This document shows positions 63,991 through 64,000 of a stretch of DNA of 64,000 bases, piece after piece (the stretch's first letter is position 1; each line of letters starts with the position of its first letter). The stretch covers positions 1-64,000 of the forward strand of contig NZ_JAEHHL010000003.1 of NCBI RefSeq assembly GCF_016623495.1, read 5' to 3'. Below the pieces are notes generated by a model. That model was given only the letters and a program-made list of their open reading frames with translations, searched no databases and was not told the DNA's origin. The stretch is from Thermohalobaculum xanthum. Its GTDB lineage: Bacteria; Pseudomonadota; Alphaproteobacteria; Rhodobacterales; Rhodobacteraceae. Position numbers and translations under genes: made by a program.

Positions 63991-64000
63991 CTCACAAAGG

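Noticed and set aside
1-64000. CRISPR arrays, rRNA genes, riboswitches, toxin-antitoxin or conjugation genes
   Set aside because: None were recognised on reading both strands; no regular spacer-repeat series or Cas-like proteins are present.

Overview
The window looks like a chromosomal segment of a high-GC alphaproteobacterium, most likely a Rhodobacterales/Rhodobacteraceae-type organism. The grounds are the codon and GC pattern, the style of the tRNA-Gly, and families common there: a BCCT transporter, YtoQ, a DUF3604-PPIase-HupE cluster, a DUF6152-like protein, class II aldolase with ALDH, and many small lipoproteins. The assignment is inferred from gene content, not from a marker gene.

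Positions 1-33319 are a stack of integrated elements at tRNA-Gly(UCC). The intact tRNA (1-69, minus strand) sits at the left edge. Its 5' half plus upstream promoter recurs at 29363-29441 (57/59 identical over 32-90) and, more decayed, at 33269-33339 (44/51 identical over 40-90). Each copy keeps a TTGAC(A/G) box exactly 15 bp from a TATACC/TACTCC box. The younger island (about 32-29421) ends in a tyrosine integrase facing its att site. It carries an isocitrate lyase/PEP mutase-type enzyme, two membrane-anchored SARP-like regulators, a fatty acid desaturase, a secreted GDSL-RTX esterase, a dead IS3 element, a surface-glycan block (two TPR-fused glycosyltransferases, a capsule-type protein and a low-GC sulfotransferase), a second integrase, an amino-acid binding protein paired with a membrane adenylate cyclase, and an HTH/AlpA-like/unknown trio next to the integrase. 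The older remnant (29422-33268) holds a cupin lipoprotein, a LysR regulator divergent from a DUF1127-like gene, a GFA-family enzyme and an IS3 scrap. It has no integrase.

From about 33.4 kb the sequence reads as ordinary chromosome. A DHA2-type MFS pump is divergent from a MerR regulator across a SoxR-box-like dyad. An AraC regulator follows, then a run of five exported proteins or lipoproteins (36.7-39.7 kb) and a SulP transporter with a universal stress protein. Next come a broken MmgE/PrpD gene, YtoQ, a small membrane/exported pair, and a BCCT carrier translationally coupled to a 32-residue membrane peptide. A patatin lipoprotein, a MORN-repeat protein overlapping a glycine-zipper protein, a NYN nuclease, a second AraC and two paralogous lipoproteins follow. 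The last part holds DUF3604-PPIase-HupE (HupE apparently frameshifted), ALDH, class II aldolase, an LprI-like protein, a lipoprotein with a strong terminator, pirin, and a protein that fuses domains seen separately at 37.5-38.5 kb.

The genes suggest envelope remodelling (lipid desaturation, sulfated glycan, secreted esterase) under membrane-embedded sensors in the island, and periplasmic and envelope maintenance in the chromosomal part. No CRISPR array, rRNA, conjugation machinery or complete IS was seen.
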